Positions 44,158-54,510 are shown, numbered from the stretch's first letter. The stretch is DNA of 64,000 nucleotides from Didemnitutus sp041906465 (GCA_041906465.1 JAYRJE010000012.1:1-64000), one strand, 5' to 3'. Made by a program: numbers and translations. Notes: generated from the sequence alone by a model not told the origin.

Positions 44158-44188
44158 GTCCGGCTCGGCGCCGTTCGCCGGGCCGGAC
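44158..44188 (+). terminator. stem-loop after the locus 3 receptor
   Basis: GTCCGGCTCGGCG (44158-44170) pairs with 44176-44188 (one G-U) around a 5-base loop and is followed by TTTCCC. It may terminate part of the transcripts or protect the receptor mRNA. The next gene starts 87 bp later. Confidence 0.55.
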
Positions 44189-44275
44189 TTTCCCTCCGAT
44201 GGCACAGCCATGCCCGCAACCGCGCGCGCATCGCCCTGCCCTCGCCTCCCGCCGTCCGTCGTCCCTCGCCGCACC

Positions 44276-45367
44276 ATGAACGTGAAAAAATCGCTCCTCC
44301 TCCTCTTCTCCGCCTGCGTCCTGGCACACGCCGCGCCTGACGCCACCACACCGAAATGGCATCCCGGCCACTACGTGCTCGTCGGCGGCGAGAAGCTCAC
44401 GACCGAGGCCCTAACGTTGCCGCACTTCCGCGGCGTCCAGAAAATCTACACGTGGCGTGACTTCGAGCCGGTGGAAGGCCGTTTCGATTTCTCGGAGCTG
44501 AAGGCAGACCTCGAACTCGTGCGGAAGCACGGCCGCCAGATCGTCGTCCAGTTCACCTTCAAGTCCTTCGCCAAGGGCACGCGCAACGTCCCCGATTACC
44601 TGACCGGCCCAAAATTCGGCGGCGGCGTCTATCGCACCGTGAAGGGCGCGTTCAATCCCGTGCTCTGGAACGAGGAAGTCGCCGCGCGCTTCGACGCCGT
44701 GCTGATCGCGCTCGGCCAGACGTTCGACGGCGACCCGAATCTCGAAGCGGTCAACCTGCCCGAGTCCGCCCCGAACGCGCGTCTCGACACGACGCCGCAA
44801 GAGGGTGTTGAGCCCTACACCGAGCAGCGCTACTTCGAGGCCCTGAAGCGTCAGATGACGACGCTGCGCCACGCGTTCCCGCACACGGCGCTGATCCAAT
44901 ACACGAATTTTCCGCCGAAGCTGCTCGTGCCACTCACCGACTTCGAGAAGGAGATCGGTGTCGGCCTCGGCGGCCCGGACGTTTACCCGCGCGCCGATGC
45001 CGTCAGCGATCCGGAGACGGGCATCTACCGTCTCTATGCGAAACTCGCCGGCACCGTCCCGCTGGGCGCGGCCGTGCAATCCGAGAACTACTCTGTGGCC
45101 GCGAAAAAACGCAGCCGCCTCAACCGCGGCCTGCGCGAACCCGACGGCAGCCCCATCATCATCACCGCCGAGGACGAGCGACCGATCCCGGTGCGCGAAC
45201 ATCTTCAACTCGCCAAAGAAAAACTGAAGCTGAACTACCTCTTCTGGTCCGCGACGCCGGCCAAGAACTTCGCCGCCGTCGTGAAGATGCTCGCCGAGCC
45301 CGACCTCGCCGCTGATCCCGCGGGCGGACTCGTCACCGCAATCCCGCGTAAGGTGTTCGCGCCCTGA
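44276..45367 (+). CDS. exported TIM-barrel glycosidase-like protein
   Basis: A 363-residue protein from ATG 44276 with a signal peptide (1-19, ending AHA). The first half reads like a clan GH-A barrel (IYTWRDFEPVEGRFDFSELK, DLELVRKHGRQIVVQFTF). Candidate catalytic acids are Glu about 163 (VNLPES, end of strand 4) and Glu about 270 (QSENYS, strand 7). The usual NEP at strand 4 is absent, so the family cannot be named; a GH42- or GH5-like exported hydrolase is possible. A longer start at 44210 is less likely, being Arg/Pro-rich and ahead of the signal peptide. The giant beta-helix gene follows after 45 bp. Confidence 0.65.
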   Translation: MNVKKSLLLLFSACVLAHAAPDATTPKWHPGHYVLVGGEKLTTEALTLPHFRGVQKIYTWRDFEPVEGRFDFSELKADLELVRKHGRQIVVQFTFKSFAKGTRNVPDYLTGPKFGGGVYRTVKGAFNPVLWNEEVAARFDAVLIALGQTFDGDPNLEAVNLPESAPNARLDTTPQEGVEPYTEQRYFEALKRQMTTLRHAFPHTALIQYTNFPPKLLVPLTDFEKEIGVGLGGPDVYPRADAVSDPETGIYRLYAKLAGTVPLGAAVQSENYSVAAKKRSRLNRGLREPDGSPIIITAEDERPIPVREHLQLAKEKLKLNYLFWSATPAKNFAAVVKMLAEPDLAADPAGGLVTAIPRKVFAP

Positions 45368-45412
45368 GCGCGCCCGCCCGCCTGCCCCTTTCGCTCCGCC
45401 AAATCCTCCCCC

Positions 45413-48400
45413 ATGAAATCCCCCGTCACCGCACGCCGCCCCGCGCGAATCTTCGCGGCCGCACGCCGCGCGCTTCAGCTTCCCTTGCTGACAGCGCTTT
45501 TGTTTGGCAGCACCAGCAGCGTCCTTCACGCCACCGTGCCGCAGGCCGCCATCGACGACCCGCTCTTCGCCAAGGGCTACCTCGTCGTCACGCATTATCC
45601 CGGCGTGTCCAACGCCAATGACGTCAACGCCGCCCCCAACACCACCGCGGGCCTGAATCTCGCACTGGCGGACGCCTACGAAAACAACCTCGTCGCCTAC
45701 TTCCCCGTCGGAACGTATTACGTCGACGACACACTCAAGGCGCACACCGCAACCGGCCTGCCGTCCACCGAGCCGGGCTACACACACGCCACGCCACGCA
45801 ACGCCCTCGTGATCGTCGGCGCGAACGACCACGGCAACCGTCCCACGTTCAAGCTCGCGCCGACCGCCGCGGGTTTCGACGACTCGACGCATCCCAAGCC
45901 GGTGCTCGAGTTCATGAACTTCAACGACGCCGCGCATATCGGAATCAAGTCCTCCGAAAAAGAATCCGAGGGCTACAACCAGATGCTGCGCGGCGTGAAC
46001 CTCGACTGCAGCGGTCACGCCGGGGCCATCGGACTCTATTTCAACGAGGCGCAGGACAGCTCGATCGAGGACGTCCGCATCGACGCCACCGGCGCGTTCG
46101 CGGGCATCAAGGCGCTGCCGGGCCGCGGCTGCGTCGTCGTTAACGTCGCGATCGAAGGCGGACAATACGGCATCGACACGCTTTCCACCGGCGCCGCCGG
46201 CAGCGTCATCACCGGCATTGTTCTCCGCAACCAGACCGTCAGCGCCATCCGTTACGACGGCTTCGTCCCGCTCGTGATCGCTGGCTTCGAGATCCTCACG
46301 CCTGCCGGCTCCACGAACGCCGCTATCACCACCCAAGGCAGTGCGAAGGCAAACTCCGGCTGCATCAACCTACTCGACGGAACGATCACGCTCGGTGCCG
46401 AGCCATCCATTGCGGCAATCAACAACTCCGCCGGAAACAATTTCTACGCACGCAACGTCTACGTCACTGGCGGCACCAAACTCGTCCGCAGTGGCAACAA
46501 CTCGGTCGTTTCGGGTGCCGGCTCGTGGAGCCTGCTGCGTGAATACAGCTACTGCGACCCGTCCGCCGCTGACTCCGACGGTAAGGCCTCGTGGGACCTG
46601 ATCGACGGCGTCGCCACGAAGACGCCCGCGCCGCTCGACAACGGTGAAGTCGCCTCCATCCAACCGGACGCCGCCACGCCGCCCTCCGATCTCGCCAAGC
46701 GCCACTCGTGGAAATCGCTCCCGGCGATGACCGATTCGGACACCTTCGACGCCTTCGACGCCGGCATCGCCCCGGGCAACGTCTCCGCCGCCGCGCTCCA
46801 GCAGGTGATCGACGACCACCGGAAAGTTTTTCTCCGGAAAGGTATCTATTTCCTCGATGGCACGGTCACGCTGCGGAAGGACACCGTGCTGTTCGGCGCG
46901 GCGCGCAACCTGACGCGAATTGAAATCCAGCCCTCGTGGACGCCCACCGTGGAGACGCCCGTTTTCACGACGGTGAACGACGCGACGGCCACCACCTATA
47001 TCGGCGAGTTGAGCATCGGTGTGTCTGCCACCTACCTCGAATACGATTGGTTCACGGCGCTCGATTGGCAGGCCGGCCGCGACTCCATCGTCCACATCGG
47101 CCGCGTCTATCGTGAGCCCGCCGCAACGGTTCCGCTCAACCGCTGGGAGACGAATCCCCACAGCCTGCTCCGCGTCCGCAACTCCGGCGGCGGCCGCTGG
47201 TATCACGGCGGTGCCGGCAAAACGTTGACCGGTCAGAACGCGGACTACCGCATCCTCAAGGTCGAGAGCACTACCGAGCCGCTCTGGTTCTATGGTCTGA
47301 ACGCCGAGCATCCCCGCGGCACCTCCACTTACATCGAAGTGACCGACGCCCAGGACATCCGCCTCTACGGATTGAAGACGGAATTCAACGGCGTCGCCGA
47401 ATGGGAGGCCAAGAGCGTCCTCGTCACGTATAACAACGTCCGCAACGTCGCTCAGTTCGGCCACGGCGCGATCCGCAACGCCGTCGCGAACCACGGCACC
47501 ATCGAGTTTCTCGGCAACGCCACCGACCGGGTGCTCGCCACGTTGATCGCACCGCAAAACGACCAAGGCACGGCAGTCGGCGACACGCTCCGCGAAAACG
47601 TCGGCAATGGGAACGTCGGCATCACCTATCCGAACGTCGTTTCTCTCTACAAGCGCGGCGAAATCACGGCCGATGACGACGCCCTGCTCATGCACGGCGA
47701 AGCGTTCTACGGCTCGCCGATCACCGGCAACGTCGCTCCGGTGGTCGTCCTCAACGCGCCAGCCCCCGGCGCGACCCTCGCCCTCGCCCCGCTCACCGTG
47801 ACCGCCGCCGCCACCGATGCGGACGGCATGGTGACCGAGGTGAAATTCTTCGCGAACGGCACGCTGATTGGCACCGCGACATCGGTGCCCTACAGCGTCA
47901 ACTGGACGCCACCCGCCGCCGGCAGCTACGCACTCAACGCCGTCGCCGATGACGACGGCGGCGCCTCCGGCACTTCCGCGGTCGTAACAATCAATGTCCT
48001 CTCCGCTCCGCCGGCCACGCCACAAGGGCTCACCGCGACCGCCGGCGCAGGCCAGGTTGCGTTGAACTGGACCGCATCCGCCGACGCGACGAGCTACGTC
48101 GTCAAACGCGCCACCGTCAGCGGCGGCTCCTACGCATCCATCGCGACGCGAACTACCGCCGACTATACCGACGCGAGTGTCAGCGCCGACACGACGTATT
48201 ACTACGTCGTCTCCGCCGCGAATGTTGTGGGGCAGAGCGCCAATTCAGCGGAAGTGAATGCCACACCCGCCTCGCCGAGTTTGATCGAGACGACATTCGC
48301 GTCCATCGGCGCCGAGGACGGCTACGTCCTCGAGTCCACGCCCACCTCCAATGTCGGCGGCTCCGTCCTCTCGAACGGCACCGGCGGCCAAGCCACACGC

Positions 48401-50560
48401 GTCGGCGACGACACCTCGGCCCGCCAATACAAGAGCATCTTCTCCTTCGACACCTCAACGCTGCCTGCCGACGCCGTCGTCGTCAGCGCGACGCTCGAGC
48501 TGCGCCGCTCCACGCTCGCCGGCAACGCCGCGGCCGTCGCTTCGTTCGCGCCGCTGATCGCCGATATCCGCACCGGTAGCTTTGGCACGCCCGCGCTCGA
48601 AATCACCGACTTCGAATCCGCTCCGACCGCCGCCAGCGTGACGACGCTGAGCTATCCCACGGCGAACAACGCGTGGGCCATCGGCAGCCTCAACGCCGCC
48701 GGCCTCGCCGCCATCAATCACTCCGGCCGCACGCAATTTCGCGTCTCGTTCACCGTGCCCGACAACGGCAACACCACGACCGATCTCCTCGGCTTCTTCC
48801 CCGGCGAGAGCGACGCCGCCAGCCGTCCGACCTTGCGCATCGCCTACAGCCTGCCGCCCGCCATCACGGCAAGCCCGACAAGCCGCTCCGCCACCGTCGG
48901 CGAAAACGTTTCTTTTCAGGTCGCGGCCACCGGCTCCAGCCCGCTCAGCTTCCAATGGCGCCTCAACGGCGTCGCGCTCACCGGCAATCTCACCGTGCAA
49001 TCGCGCACGCTGGTTCTGAACGCCGTCACGACGGCGCTCGCCGGCGACTACGACTGCGTGGTCACGAATCCCGTCGGCTCCGCCACGAGCGCCGCCGCGT
49101 CTCTCACGATCGCGCCGGCCGCGGCGTCGATCACACTCGGCAATCTCGTGCAGAACTACGACGGCGCGCCGCGCGCCGCTACCGCTACGACTGCCCCCAC
49201 TGGACTCGACGTGGTGCTCAGCTACGACGGTTCCACCACGCCGCCGACTAACGCCGGCAGCTACGCTGTGACCGCATCGATCGTGAGCCCCGACTACGTC
49301 GGCACCGCGAGCGGCACGCTCGTGATCGCACCCGCCGTCGCCGCTGTCTCGCTCGGCAACCTGCAGCAAACCTACACCGGTTCTCCCTGCACCGTCACCG
49401 CCTCCTCGATGCCGGGCGGACTCTCGCTCGCCGTGACCTACGACGGCTCGCTCTCCCCGCCGACCAACGCCGGCAGCTACGCAGTCACCGCGACGGTCGT
49501 CGAAACGAACTTCGTCGGCAACGCGACCGGCACGCTCACCATCACGCCGGCAACGGCTTCCATCGCCCTCGCGCCGCTCGCCCAAAGCTACGACGGCACG
49601 CCGCGCGTCGTCACCGCGACCACCTCGCCGGCCGATCTCGACGTCACGATTTCCTACGACGGCAACGCCACCGCACCGTCCGCTCCGGGCACCTACGCGA
49701 TTACCGCCTCGATCGACGATCCGAACTATCGCGGCACCGCGACCGAGAGCCTCGTGGTCTTCACGACCGCCCTCGTTCGCCACGCGCCGACGCTCAACGG
49801 CGCGCTCGACGGTTCCATCCAAATCCTCTCCGCCGAGAGCACCACGCTCAGCGGCAACTCCTGGATCGCCGGCGATCTTCTCGTGCCGGGCACGCCGGAC
49901 GTCCGCCTCAACGGCCACCCGACCTACGCCGGCACTCTCGACTGCAGCGGCGTCGCCACTCCGACGGCGTATCAGGTGACGCTCAACGGCAACGCGCTGC
50001 TCCGCCACGTCGTCCGCCGCACCGATCCGCGCGCCATGCCGAGTGTCGCCGCACCGCAGGCGCCTGCCGGCACGCGCAACGTCGTCCTCAACGCCCCCGG
50101 CGATTCGGTCGCCGACTTCGCGACGGTGCGCAATCTCACCCTCAATTCAAACGCCGGCGAACGCGCGATCCCCGCCGGCGCCTACGGAACGCTCCTCGCC
50201 AACGCGCAGAGCGGCTTCGTGCTCGGCACGCCGGGCGCGACGACGCCCGACGTATATCAACTCCAGAGTCTCACGCTCAACAGCGGTGCCAAGCTCAAGC
50301 TCGCCGGCCCCGTGATGATCGTCCTCGCGAACGGCCTCACCCTCAACGGCGACGCGAACGCCGACGGCGAACCCGCGTCGCTCGTCCTCGCGCTCGCTTC
50401 CGGCGGACTCACCCTCAACGGCGGCGCGACGCTCAACGCCGTCGTCGTCGCACCCAACGGCACAGTCGTGCTCAACGGCCACGCCACCCTCACTGGCCGC
50501 GTCACGTCCGATCGCCTCACGATCAACGGCGACGGCGTCCTCCAGGAAACCAAACCCTGA
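45413..50560 (+). CDS. giant multidomain beta-helix protein, exported
   Basis: 1715 residues. Signal/anchor about 15-41. Tandem beta-helices (about 45-385 and 460-760) are homologous to the protein at 29713-32052 (LNLALADAYENNLVAYFPVGTY, RKVFLRKGIYFLDGTVTL), GH55/pectate-lyase-like. Then a bacterial Ig domain (about 771-862), a fibronectin-III domain (866-952), a DNRLRE/CBM96-like module (956-1145), an Ig domain (1148-1236) and three MBG-type repeats (1237-1452), each with a YDG/YTG core and NAGSYAVTA-like ends. The C-terminal 260 residues form a repetitive LTLNG-rich beta-solenoid. The domain chain suggests a cell-surface or secreted depolymerase with carbohydrate-binding and spacer modules. 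No LPxTG or PEP-CTERM signal is present. GH3 follows after 23 bp. Confidence 0.78.
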   Translation: MKSPVTARRPARIFAAARRALQLPLLTALLFGSTSSVLHATVPQAAIDDPLFAKGYLVVTHYPGVSNANDVNAAPNTTAGLNLALADAYENNLVAYFPVGTYYVDDTLKAHTATGLPSTEPGYTHATPRNALVIVGANDHGNRPTFKLAPTAAGFDDSTHPKPVLEFMNFNDAAHIGIKSSEKESEGYNQMLRGVNLDCSGHAGAIGLYFNEAQDSSIEDVRIDATGAFAGIKALPGRGCVVVNVAIEGGQYGIDTLSTGAAGSVITGIVLRNQTVSAIRYDGFVPLVIAGFEILTPAGSTNAAITTQGSAKANSGCINLLDGTITLGAEPSIAAINNSAGNNFYARNVYVTGGTKLVRSGNNSVVSGAGSWSLLREYSYCDPSAADSDGKASWDLIDGVATKTPAPLDNGEVASIQPDAATPPSDLAKRHSWKSLPAMTDSDTFDAFDAGIAPGNVSAAALQQVIDDHRKVFLRKGIYFLDGTVTLRKDTVLFGAARNLTRIEIQPSWTPTVETPVFTTVNDATATTYIGELSIGVSATYLEYDWFTALDWQAGRDSIVHIGRVYREPAATVPLNRWETNPHSLLRVRNSGGGRWYHGGAGKTLTGQNADYRILKVESTTEPLWFYGLNAEHPRGTSTYIEVTDAQDIRLYGLKTEFNGVAEWEAKSVLVTYNNVRNVAQFGHGAIRNAVANHGTIEFLGNATDRVLATLIAPQNDQGTAVGDTLRENVGNGNVGITYPNVVSLYKRGEITADDDALLMHGEAFYGSPITGNVAPVVVLNAPAPGATLALAPLTVTAAATDADGMVTEVKFFANGTLIGTATSVPYSVNWTPPAAGSYALNAVADDDGGASGTSAVVTINVLSAPPATPQGLTATAGAGQVALNWTASADATSYVVKRATVSGGSYASIATRTTADYTDASVSADTTYYYVVSAANVVGQSANSAEVNATPASPSLIETTFASIGAEDGYVLESTPTSNVGGSVLSNGTGGQATRVGDDTSARQYKSIFSFDTSTLPADAVVVSATLELRRSTLAGNAAAVASFAPLIADIRTGSFGTPALEITDFESAPTAASVTTLSYPTANNAWAIGSLNAAGLAAINHSGRTQFRVSFTVPDNGNTTTDLLGFFPGESDAASRPTLRIAYSLPPAITASPTSRSATVGENVSFQVAATGSSPLSFQWRLNGVALTGNLTVQSRTLVLNAVTTALAGDYDCVVTNPVGSATSAAASLTIAPAAASITLGNLVQNYDGAPRAATATTAPTGLDVVLSYDGSTTPPTNAGSYAVTASIVSPDYVGTASGTLVIAPAVAAVSLGNLQQTYTGSPCTVTASSMPGGLSLAVTYDGSLSPPTNAGSYAVTATVVETNFVGNATGTLTITPATASIALAPLAQSYDGTPRVVTATTSPADLDVTISYDGNATAPSAPGTYAITASIDDPNYRGTATESLVVFTTALVRHAPTLNGALDGSIQILSAESTTLSGNSWIAGDLLVPGTPDVRLNGHPTYAGTLDCSGVATPTAYQVTLNGNALLRHVVRRTDPRAMPSVAAPQAPAGTRNVVLNAPGDSVADFATVRNLTLNSNAGERAIPAGAYGTLLANAQSGFVLGTPGATTPDVYQLQSLTLNSGAKLKLAGPVMIVLANGLTLNGDANADGEPASLVLALASGGLTLNGGATLNAVVVAPNGTVVLNGHATLTGRVTSDRLTINGDGVLQETKP

Positions 50561-50583
50561 CGTCTTCGCGGCTCCATCCTCCC

Positions 50584-52866
50584 GTGAAAAAAGCCGTCGT
50601 TCCCACGCGCGCTTCCGCTCCCGTCGAAAAACGGGCGAAGCGTCGCGCGTCGCCACCGACCGATCGCGCGCCGCAGACCGCGGCCGCGCGCCCGCGGCCG
50701 GCGCGCGGCGGCCGCCGTTCGCGCTGGGCGCTGATCGTCGGCGCGACGGCCCTCGCCGCGCTCTGCGGCGTGGCGGCACCACCGGCTGTCCGTCCGTGGG
50801 AAGATCCCTCGCGCCCCGTCGGCGAGCGCGCCGATGCGCTCGTCGCCGCACTCACGCGCGACGAGAAGATCGCGTTGCTCAGCGGCGGACCTGGTCCGGT
50901 CATCAAGGGCGTCCCGCGCGTCGGCCTGCCGCCGGTGCGGATGTCCGACGGCCCGCTCGGCCTCAAGATGAAGACCGAAGCCGGCCAGCTCGCCGCCGTG
51001 CGCACGACGTCGTTTCCCGCGGGCATGGCGCTGGCGGCGACGTTCGACGTGTCGCTGCTCCGCGAGGTCGGCGGCGCGATCGGTCGCGAGTGTCGCGCCC
51101 ACGGTGCCGACCTGCTGCTCGGTCCGTCCGTGAACATCTACCGTGTTCCGCAATGCGGCCGGAACTACGAGTATTTCGGCGAGGATCCGTATCTCGCCGG
51201 CGAACTCGCGGTGGGTTACACGCTCGGCCTCCAGGCCGAGGGCGTTATGGCCTCCGTGAAACACTTCGCCGCGAACAACCAGGAATACGACCGCTACCGC
51301 GGAAACTCCGTCGTCGACGAACGCACGCTGCAGGAAATTTACTTCCCGGCGTTTCGCGCGGTCGTGCAGCGCGCCGACATCGCATCGGTGATGACAGCGC
51401 ACAACCCGCTCAACGGTGTGCATTGCTCGGACAACGCGTGGCTGCTCACCGATGTTTTGCGCGGGCAGTGGGGCTACGAAGGCTTCGTCGTTTCCGATTG
51501 GTATTCGACTTACGAGACCGTGCCGGTCGTCAAAGGCGGCGTAGATCTCGAGATGCCGATCCCGCGCGCGCTGGCCGCAGCTCGGGTCGAGGCCGAGCTC
51601 CGCGCCGGCACGATCACCGCCGCGGAAATCGATGCGAAGGTTCGCCGCATCGCCTACGCCTGCCTCCAGCGCGGCATCTACGGTCCCGGCCGCGCTGCGC
51701 TGAAACCAGTCGATGATGCCGCGCAACAACAACTCGTGCTCCGTGCAGCGCGCGAGGGACTCGTGCTGCTGAAAAACCAACACGACCTGCTGCCGCTCGA
51801 TCGCAACCGGACGCGACGCATCGTCGTGCTCGGCTCGCTGGCAATCGACACGCCTTACCACGGCGGAGGCGCCGCCTCCGTGCCCGCTCATCAACGTCGC
51901 TCACTCGTCGCGGATATCACGGCGGCTGTCGCGGCCGGCACGCAGGTCCACCATTTCGCCGATCTCGCATCGGCGGACGCTCGCGAACAATGCGCCGCCG
52001 CCGACGCCGTCGTGGTCGCCGCCGGTTTCACCGCCGAGATCGAAGGTGAAGCGCACGATCGCCCGTTCGATTTGCTGCCCGCACAAGTTGAGCTCATCCG
52101 ACGCGCGTCCGAGCTCAACGCTCACACCGTAGTGGTTCTGATGACTGGTGGCGGCGTGAACATCAGCCCGTGGCTCGAGCGGGTCGCAGCGCTCGTGCAC
52201 ACGTGGTATCTCGGCGACGGTTGCGGCCACGTCGTCGGCGAGCTGTTGTTCGGCGACTTCAATCCTTCCGGCAAGCTGCCGATCAGTATCGAACGCAGGT
52301 GGGCGGATTCGCCCGCGAGCGCCAATTACGACACGGCGCGCAGCGACCAAATGGCCGAGCGACTGTTCAAGCCCGCTTACGAGGCGAAATACGGTGTGAT
52401 CGATCCGCACGATTTCTTTCCGATCAACTACGCGGAAGGCATCTTCGTCGGCTACCGCCACTACGACGCTAGGGGCATCGCGCCGCTCTTCCCATTCGGC
52501 TTCGGGCTTTCCTACACCACGTTTCGTTACGGCAATCTCGCCGTGGAAAATCACGACGGCGAGTTCGTCGTGGCCGCCGACATCACGAACACCGGCGCGC
52601 GCGCCGGCGCCGAAGTCGTGCAGCTCTACGTGGGCGCCGTCCAGCCGCGCCTCCCGCGGCCTCCGCGCGAGCTGAAGCGTTTCGCCCGCGTCGAGCTACA
52701 GCCCGGCGAGACGCGTCGCGTCGAGTTCACGGTCGGTCGCCACGATCTCGCGTTCTTCGATCCCGCGGCGCACGCGTGGCAGACCGATCCGGGCACCTAC
52801 GAGATTTCCGTCGCCGCCTCATCGCGCGACCTCCGCCTGACGCGCGCGGTTCGCTGGCCGCAGTGA
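50584..52866 (+). CDS. GH3 beta-glycosidase
   Basis: A 760-residue family 3 enzyme. The N-terminus is odd: about 46 residues very rich in Arg/Ala/Pro before a hydrophobic segment (WALIVGATALAALCGVA, 48-64), a long positively charged signal or anchor. Catalytic barrel: MSDGPLG, RNYEYFGEDP, VKHFAANNQE (Lys 226, His 227) and nucleophile Asp 305 in VVSDWYS. The alpha/beta sandwich follows, then FPFGFGLSYTTF and a fibronectin-III-like C-terminus. Start is GTG 50584. Compared with the locus 1 GH3, the Lys-His pair is intact. In operon order it lies between the giant beta-helix gene and three sulfatases. Confidence 0.9.
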   Translation: MKKAVVPTRASAPVEKRAKRRASPPTDRAPQTAAARPRPARGGRRSRWALIVGATALAALCGVAAPPAVRPWEDPSRPVGERADALVAALTRDEKIALLSGGPGPVIKGVPRVGLPPVRMSDGPLGLKMKTEAGQLAAVRTTSFPAGMALAATFDVSLLREVGGAIGRECRAHGADLLLGPSVNIYRVPQCGRNYEYFGEDPYLAGELAVGYTLGLQAEGVMASVKHFAANNQEYDRYRGNSVVDERTLQEIYFPAFRAVVQRADIASVMTAHNPLNGVHCSDNAWLLTDVLRGQWGYEGFVVSDWYSTYETVPVVKGGVDLEMPIPRALAAARVEAELRAGTITAAEIDAKVRRIAYACLQRGIYGPGRAALKPVDDAAQQQLVLRAAREGLVLLKNQHDLLPLDRNRTRRIVVLGSLAIDTPYHGGGAASVPAHQRRSLVADITAAVAAGTQVHHFADLASADAREQCAAADAVVVAAGFTAEIEGEAHDRPFDLLPAQVELIRRASELNAHTVVVLMTGGGVNISPWLERVAALVHTWYLGDGCGHVVGELLFGDFNPSGKLPISIERRWADSPASANYDTARSDQMAERLFKPAYEAKYGVIDPHDFFPINYAEGIFVGYRHYDARGIAPLFPFGFGLSYTTFRYGNLAVENHDGEFVVAADITNTGARAGAEVVQLYVGAVQPRLPRPPRELKRFARVELQPGETRRVEFTVGRHDLAFFDPAAHAWQTDPGTYEISVAASSRDLRLTRAVRWPQ

Positions 52867-52902
52867 CGCGCATCCTCCGCACTCCTCTCAACTCCTGTCC
52901 CC

Positions 52903-54498
52903 ATGAAAAAACGCTGCCTCGCACTGATGTTCCTCGTCGCGTTGCGCCTCGCCGCCGCCCCCGCGGCGCCAGAGCGACCAAACATTCTCTTCATCTTTTC
53001 CGACGACCACGCACAGGCGGCGATTTCCTGCTACGGCTCGAAGGGCAACGAAACGCCGAATCTCGATCGTCTCGCGGCTGGCGGCGCGCGTTTCACGAAT
53101 TCCTTCGTTACGAATTCCATCTGCACGCCCAGTCGCGCCACCGCATTGACCGGGCAGTATTCGCACCTCAACGGCGTGCCGGTTTTCAACCGCTTCGACG
53201 GCTCGCGCGACAACGTCGCCAAGCATCTTCAGGCTGCCGGCTACCACACCGGCATGATCGGCAAATGGCACCTCGGCAACGACCCGACCGGCTTCGATCG
53301 GTGGATCGTCCTGCCCGGCCAGGGCGAATACAAGGATCCCGACTTACTGCTGCCGGGCAGCCGCTCGCTCACCATCGCGGGCCACGTGACCGACATCACC
53401 ACCGAACTCGGCATCGAGTGGCTCCGCACGCGGCCAACCGACAAGCCGTTTTTCCTCATGCTGCACCACAAGGCGCCGCACCGGAACTGGGATCCCGACG
53501 ACCGCAACAAGGCGCGCTTCAAGGACAAGGTCATTCCCGAACCGGAGACCTTGCGCGACGACTACGCCACCCGTCCCGCCGCGCTGCCGGAAAACCAGCA
53601 GACCGTCCTCCACGATCTCAAGCGCAGCGATCTCAAACTCGTGCCGCCCGCCAATCTGGCCGGGGCCGCGCGCGCTGCTTGGCTCGATGTGAAGCCCACC
53701 GAGGTGACAATCGACGGCAAGACGCTCACCGGCGACGCCCTCGAGCGGTGGAAATACCAGCGTTACATGCAGGACTACCTCGCGTGCGTGCAAGGCGTTG
53801 ACGACAGCATCGGCCACATCCTCGACTACCTCGAGCAGAGCGGCTTGGCGAAAAACACCATCGTCATCTACTCCGCCGACAACGGCTGGTATCTCGGCGA
53901 GCACGGCCTTTACGACAAGCGTTTCATGTATGAACCGGGCCTGCACGTGCCGCTCATCGTGCGCGGACCCGGCATCCAGGCCGGCAGTCTGCCGGCGGCG
54001 TTCGTCGCGAACATCGACCTCGCGCCGACCTTCCTCGACCTCGCCGGCGCGCCGATTCCGGAATCGATGCAGGGACGCACGCTCGTGCCGCTGCTGCACG
54101 GCAACACGCCGTCCGATTGGCGCACGACGCTCTACTACCGCTACTACCATGATCCGGGTCACCACAACACGCGCGCGCATCTCGGCGTCCGCACGGCTAC
54201 GCACAAGCTCATCTATTATTGGAAGAAAGACGCCTACGAGATGTTCGATCTCACGCGCGACCCGAACGAGCAGCACAACCTGCTATTCGGTGCCGGCGCC
54301 AAGGATCCGGCCGTCGCGGCCAAATTCGCCGAGCTGAAAACCGAACTCGCGCGCCTCCAGCGCGAATTCAAGGACGACGGCCAATACGCCGACGCCGCCG
54401 ACTGGCCCGAGGGCAGCGCCGATGGCCCGTGGGATGCCTACCGTTCCCTCGGCACGAAATCGGTCGGTGAAGCCATCGCCGCGTCCGTCGCCCATTAA
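52903..54498 (+). CDS. sulfatase (S1 family), exported
   Basis: A 531-residue type I sulfatase. Signal peptide 1-19, metal-binding FSDDHAQ (about 32-38), formylglycine site CTPSR at 74-78, GKWHLG, then a long insert (about 205-270) and SADNGWYLGEHG with metal ligands, ending in a C-terminal subdomain with FDLTRDPNEQ. It resembles iduronate-2-sulfatase/choline-sulfatase-like enzymes of marine glycan clusters. Gaps to neighbours are 36 and 12 bp. Periplasmic or surface desulfation is expected. Confidence 0.92.
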   Translation: MKKRCLALMFLVALRLAAAPAAPERPNILFIFSDDHAQAAISCYGSKGNETPNLDRLAAGGARFTNSFVTNSICTPSRATALTGQYSHLNGVPVFNRFDGSRDNVAKHLQAAGYHTGMIGKWHLGNDPTGFDRWIVLPGQGEYKDPDLLLPGSRSLTIAGHVTDITTELGIEWLRTRPTDKPFFLMLHHKAPHRNWDPDDRNKARFKDKVIPEPETLRDDYATRPAALPENQQTVLHDLKRSDLKLVPPANLAGAARAAWLDVKPTEVTIDGKTLTGDALERWKYQRYMQDYLACVQGVDDSIGHILDYLEQSGLAKNTIVIYSADNGWYLGEHGLYDKRFMYEPGLHVPLIVRGPGIQAGSLPAAFVANIDLAPTFLDLAGAPIPESMQGRTLVPLLHGNTPSDWRTTLYYRYYHDPGHHNTRAHLGVRTATHKLIYYWKKDAYEMFDLTRDPNEQHNLLFGAGAKDPAVAAKFAELKTELARLQREFKDDGQYADAADWPEGSADGPWDAYRSLGTKSVGEAIAASVAH

Positions 54499-54510
54499 CC
54501 GCCGCTCGTC

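Noticed and set aside
42134..44371. Minus-strand frame of 745 codons
   Set aside because: Shadow of the locus 3 receptor gene with biased composition and no recognisable fold.
49126..49770. Tandem DNA repeats
   Set aside because: These are coding repeats of three MBG-type domains in the giant protein, not an independent repeat array.
44411..50008. Long minus-strand frames opposite the TIM-barrel and giant beta-helix genes
   Set aside because: All are opposite strong genes and composed of Arg/Gly/Val/Asp-rich filler.
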